A stretch of 8,631 nucleotides of DNA, from positions 1 to 8,631 of the forward strand of contig JAKEHD010000210.1 of assembly GCA_022615215.1 (NCBI GenBank), read 5' to 3'. Positions 5,713-8,631 of the stretch are shown here, piece by piece. The notes under the pieces were generated by a model. That model searched no databases. It was not told where the DNA came from and saw nothing but the letters and a program-made list of their open reading frames with translations. This DNA comes from Blastocatellia bacterium. GTDB lineage: Bacteria; Acidobacteriota; Blastocatellia; UBA7656. Every line of letters starts with the position of its first letter. The first letter of the stretch is position 1. The position numbers and the translations under genes were made by a program.

Positions 5713-7155
5713 ATGAGCACAGACGAGCGCACGATCGAACATCGCCCTGATTCGGGATTCGGTGATGCAATTGCCTCCGCTCAATCGCTTTGTGGTTTGT
5801 GGCGGGAGCTTTGCAGGCATCATTTGCCTGTAATGCCGAAAGACTCCACCTGGAGATTCAGCCGCGCATCAACGGCTGACGATCCGGAGCAAGGCTGGAA
5901 GCTTCACATCTCGGCAAATCTGCTGACGGCCTGTGAAGTCATGAGGCGGGTCGCTCCGTTTTTGCAGGCCGGTGAAGTTCTTTTTAAAGCGCCTCGCTCG
6001 CTTCAAGACCTGAGCCGGATCAACTCAGGGCTTCATCACGGATACAGTCAAGTCGGGAAATTCATAACCGTCTACCCCAGGAGTGATGAAGAGGCAGTCC
6101 TGCTTGCGCGGCGATTGCACAAACTGACATTCGGGCTCTCCGCTCCGACCGTGCCATTCGATCTGCAGTTCCGACCGGGAAGCTCTGTCTACTATCGCTA
6201 CGGCGGATTCGCGCCTTTAGAGACAAAGAATCCTGACGGCACGAGCACTCGCGCCATCCGAAATCCGGAGGGAGATTTGATCCCGGACCTGTGCGAGGAT
6301 GGAACGGCCATGCCCGATTGGGTATCCGATCCATTCGTCGACAAGCAGTCGCGGCGAAGAACGAAAACCGTCGATAGCCCGCTCAAGACGACCTTCCGAG
6401 TATTTCGGGCGCTGAGGCAGAGAGGCAAGGGAGGGGTTTATCAGGCCATCGATCTGAGCGCCCGTCCGCCGCGCCTTTGCATTCTGAAAGAGGGCCGCAA
6501 GGGAGGTGAGATCACCTGGGACGGCCGCGACGGCAACTGGAGAGTAAGAAATGAAGAACTGGTTCTCCGCCGCTTGCAGGCCGTCGGCCTGGGTGTGCCG
6601 CGTGTCTACTCTTCTTTTGAAGTCGAAGGCAATTACTACGTGGTGACGGAGTTTATCGAAGGTGAAACCCTCCTGTCATCGTTAGGCAAGAGGCAGAGGC
6701 GGCTGACTATCCCTCATGTGCTCCGCTATGGAGTCGAGCTGTCACTCATCATATCTCGTATACATGCGGCCGGCTGGGTCTGGCGCGATTGTAAGCCGTC
6801 CAATCTCATCGTGACGAAAGAGGGAAAGTTAAGACCGCTCGATTTCGAGGGGGCCTGCCCTGTCAGTCGGCCTGACCCGCTGGCCTGGAACACGATGGAA
6901 TTCTCTCCGCCTGAATGTCAGGAAACATACCCTTTGCAGTCGAGAATTCCTGAAGACATGTACGCCCTCGGAGCGACTCTCTATTTTCTATTGACCGGAA
7001 GACTACCGACGGTTTCCGGCCCGACTCCTGTGTCGCAATTGAGACGAAACATGCCCTCCGAGGTAGGCAAGATTATCTTGGAACTGCTTGCCCCTGACCC
7101 ACAGGAGCGGCCAGAGGCGCAGGCTATGGCTCGTAGACTCAGAGCATCTCTATAG
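5713..7155 (+). CDS. Class III/IV lanthipeptide synthetase-like lyase-kinase, lacking the cyclase domain
   Basis: This 480-residue protein has two domains. Residues about 62-166 match the phospho-Ser/Thr lyase domain of LanKC/LanL enzymes: GWKLHISAN with H65, EVLFKAPRS with K92, GKFITVYP with K116, and VYYRYGGF with R162, the positions where those enzymes carry their acid/base and phosphate-binding residues. The typical linker follows, with TRAIRNPEGDLIPD and PDWVSDPF. Residues about 225-480 are a kinase: a glycine-rich loop near RGKGGVYQA (237-245), K259 in ILKEG, E281/E282, catalytic loop WRDCKPSN with D359, K361 and N364, and DFE (D377) in place of DFG, as is usual in LanKC. In the family the kinase phosphorylates Ser/Thr of a precursor and the lyase eliminates phosphate to give dehydroamino acids. 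The third domain, a LanC-like cyclase of about 400 residues, is missing: the protein ends normally after the kinase and a convergent gene begins 75 bases later. I start at ATG 5713 (weak AAAGAG at 5697-5702); an in-frame GTG at 5641 would add 24 residues of unconvincing character. Confidence 0.9.
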   Translation: MSTDERTIEHRPDSGFGDAIASAQSLCGLWRELCRHHLPVMPKDSTWRFSRASTADDPEQGWKLHISANLLTACEVMRRVAPFLQAGEVLFKAPRSLQDLSRINSGLHHGYSQVGKFITVYPRSDEEAVLLARRLHKLTFGLSAPTVPFDLQFRPGSSVYYRYGGFAPLETKNPDGTSTRAIRNPEGDLIPDLCEDGTAMPDWVSDPFVDKQSRRRTKTVDSPLKTTFRVFRALRQRGKGGVYQAIDLSARPPRLCILKEGRKGGEITWDGRDGNWRVRNEELVLRRLQAVGLGVPRVYSSFEVEGNYYVVTEFIEGETLLSSLGKRQRRLTIPHVLRYGVELSLIISRIHAAGWVWRDCKPSNLIVTKEGKLRPLDFEGACPVSRPDPLAWNTMEFSPPECQETYPLQSRIPEDMYALGATLYFLLTGRLPTVSGPTPVSQLRRNMPSEVGKIILELLAPDPQERPEAQAMARRLRASL

Positions 7156-7165
7156 CCGGTCGGGC

Positions 7166-7188
7166 AAGTCGAAGATTCGAGGACTTTT
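7166..7188 (+). terminator. Weak terminator-like hairpin after the kinase-lyase gene
   Basis: AAGTCGAA (7166-7173) can pair with TTCG (7176-7179) and ACTT (7183-7186) across a three-base bulge, and the 3' arm runs into TTTT. It sits eleven bases after the stop, between two convergent genes, where a terminator is expected. The stem is imperfect and AT-leaning, so confidence is low. Downstream, GACTTTTGACCTG and GACTTTCGACCTG (7182-7194 and 7196-7208) form a near-perfect direct repeat. Confidence 0.28.
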
Positions 7189-7230
7189 GACCTGGGACTT
7201 TCGACCTGAGCGAAGCGAATTTTCGGGCAA

Positions 7231-8631
7231 TTACTGCGTAAGGTTTGCGCGCCTGAGCAGGTCCGCAAATCTTGGGTCCGGACGAATGTCATTGAGTATC
7301 GGTTCGTTCAACAGGAAGGGAAAGGTTGCGAAACGCTCTTTACAAGATTCCTGTAACAAGATAAAGGCTCGGTCTTTATCACCGAGGCCGACGTAGATTA
7401 TAGCCTTCTCCTGGGGAGGAACTATCTCTTGCTTCGACAACCTCTCCAATTCGTCGAGCATCTCCTGCGCCTTATCCCTTCTCCCGATCTTTGCGTAAGA
7501 ATAGCCGAGCGGAGCGGCGGCAAGAAGCTTGTTATTGGAATAAACCCGTTCAAGCGAATCGATCGACTCTTTATACCTCCCCTGTTGCTGGTAGATGTAG
7601 CCCAGAAAATACAACGCGGCCGGGAGTTCGGGTTCCTGCCTGAGAGCTTCATTAATATGGTCGACCGCTTCGTCGTAGCGTCCCGCTCTATAGAATGCAA
7701 GCCCCAGATAAGCTTCAGATGCAGGAGAAAACGGGTCCAGATTTTTGGCCGTTTCGCTTTTTGCGACGGCCTCATTCAAGCGTCCGGTCAAAGCCAGGAG
7801 ATTCGAGTACCCGAAATATGCCGGGGCGTAAGAAGGATTGAGACTGATGGCCAGCTTAAACTCTCTTTCGGCCTCCTGCCAGTTCCACTCATACCTCAAT
7901 TGATACATCGCCATAGAGGTGTGCGCTTCGCAGAGCATCGGGTCAAGCTCCAGGGCCTTCGTTGCCGCATATCTCGCCCCTGACCTCGCCTCCTCCATAG
8001 GCAATGCGCCGTAAGCAACCGTGCTGCGCAGGATATAACAGTCTGCCAGTCCGGCGTATGCCTTCGCGTATGCAGGATCCTCTTCTATCGCCTGATTGAA
8101 GAAGTCAATCGCTTTTTGAATATTATTCTTATCTCTTCTCCTGCTCCAAAAGTATCGTCCGCGGATATACATTTTGTAAGCCTCGGCATTTTCAGTCTGA
8201 CCAGCCGACAGGAGCCGATTTTCGTCTTCACTCAATGAGAGTTGCAGCTTGGAGGTTATCTTATAGGAGAGATCTTGCTGCAAGGCAAGCGCCTCGGCGG
8301 GTTTTATTCTGTATTCCTCTTGCCATATCAGCGATCCGTTCTCAGCATTTACCAACGCGAATTGGAGCACGATGAGTTCGCCCTGTGGCGCAAGCGTTCC
8401 AAAAAGCGATGCGTCAACATTGAAATCGCGCCCGACTTTCTGCCGGGCGACTTCCTGGTTCTCATAATCGGGCACAACTGTCGGCGCTTTGATCTGTAGA
8501 TTGGACAGGCGGGAGAGCCTGTTGACTATATCTTCCCTCAGCAATCCGCTCAGAGATACGGCATCAGCAGCATCGCTCTTGTTTACTATCGGAAGCACTG
8601 CCAGCGTCCGGTTCTCTATAGCGCGCAAATA
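7231..8631 (-). CDS. TPR-repeat protein with FlgO/TolB-like N-terminal domain (N-terminus beyond the window)
   Basis: The frame enters from the right edge and ends at a TAA (complement of 7231-7233). At least 466 residues are visible. The visible N-terminus (TLAVLPIVNKSDAADAVSLS, then LREDIVNRLSRLSNLQI) matches the FlgO/TolB-like domain seen in bacterial sensor-type proteins. A series of TPR motifs follows, for example FNQAIEEDPAYAKAYAGLAD, FKLAISLNPSYAPAYFGYSN and INEALRQEPELPAALYFLGY, each a pair of helices for protein-protein contact. The end (PPQEKAIIYVGLGDKDRAF, then FLLNEPILNDIRPDPRF) is typical of large Acidobacteriota-type proteins that carry a Ser/Thr kinase or a winged-helix DNA-binding domain in front. 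That front part, possibly with a membrane helix, should lie to the right of the window; the TTG at 8626-8628 is probably internal. It converges on the kinase-lyase gene and shows no clear link to it. Confidence 0.92.
   Translation of the reverse strand, partial: YLRAIENRTLAVLPIVNKSDAADAVSLSGLLREDIVNRLSRLSNLQIKAPTVVPDYENQEVARQKVGRDFNVDASLFGTLAPQGELIVLQFALVNAENGSLIWQEEYRIKPAEALALQQDLSYKITSKLQLSLSEDENRLLSAGQTENAEAYKMYIRGRYFWSRRRDKNNIQKAIDFFNQAIEEDPAYAKAYAGLADCYILRSTVAYGALPMEEARSGARYAATKALELDPMLCEAHTSMAMYQLRYEWNWQEAEREFKLAISLNPSYAPAYFGYSNLLALTGRLNEAVAKSETAKNLDPFSPASEAYLGLAFYRAGRYDEAVDHINEALRQEPELPAALYFLGYIYQQQGRYKESIDSLERVYSNNKLLAAAPLGYSYAKIGRRDKAQEMLDELERLSKQEIVPPQEKAIIYVGLGDKDRAFILLQESCKERFATFPFLLNEPILNDIRPDPRFADLLRRANLTQ

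Noticed and set aside
7156..7230. A frameshifted LanC cyclase after the kinase
   Set aside because: Only 75 bases remain before the convergent gene and none of the three frames shows cyclase motifs.
7429..7983. A 184-residue open frame on + inside the TPR gene
   Set aside because: It is antisense to well-formed TPR repeats, with no motifs of its own.

Overview
The window looks like part of the chromosome of a free-living bacterium of medium GC content, probably an acidobacterium. That guess rests mainly on the FlgO/TolB-like plus TPR protein at the right end, a build common in Acidobacteriota, and on the mix of accessory genes. It is an inference; there is no rRNA or tRNA to settle it.

Left part (1-3360): an eroded accessory region. 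It holds the middle of a PaaK-type CoA ligase (about 108-680), the C-terminal end of a hydantoinase A / acetone-carboxylase-type subunit (about 762-935), and a short N-terminal piece that may be the matching hydantoinase B-type subunit (2891-3082). All are on + and in the order expected of one former catabolic operon. Between the HyuA end and the HyuB-like start sits a block of unrelated genes: two overlapping small ORFs behind a promoter-like TTGACA site, a visibly AT-richer 307-residue protein with a PD-(D/E)XK-nuclease-like pattern, and a complete MazEF-type toxin-antitoxin pair. The second small ORF appears cut off where the nuclease-like gene begins. The region ends at 3291-3359 with three 16-base A-rich tandem repeats enclosed by a perfect 9-base inverted repeat. 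A related repeat unit lies at bases 10-25, so similar repeats bracket the eroded segment.

Central part (3584-7155): three genes in the same direction. The first is an animal-type haem peroxidase (525 aa). The second is a small 118-residue protein with a Thr/Ser/Cys-rich, acidic C-terminal tail. The third is a 480-residue protein whose N-terminal half matches the phosphothreonine/phosphoserine lyase domain of class III/IV lanthipeptide synthetases (LanKC/LanL) and whose C-terminal half is a Ser/Thr-kinase domain. The C-terminal LanC-like cyclase normally present in those enzymes is absent, and no room is left for it. My reading is a possible RiPP (ribosomally made, modified peptide) locus: the kinase-lyase would dehydrate Ser/Thr, the 118-residue protein is the obvious candidate precursor, and the peroxidase may be a tailoring enzyme. 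This is the most interesting part of the window.

Right part (7231-8631): a convergent gene on - for a TPR-repeat protein with an N-terminal FlgO/TolB-like domain. It runs off the window edge, so its N-terminus is missing. A weak hairpin followed by T residues lies between the two convergent genes.
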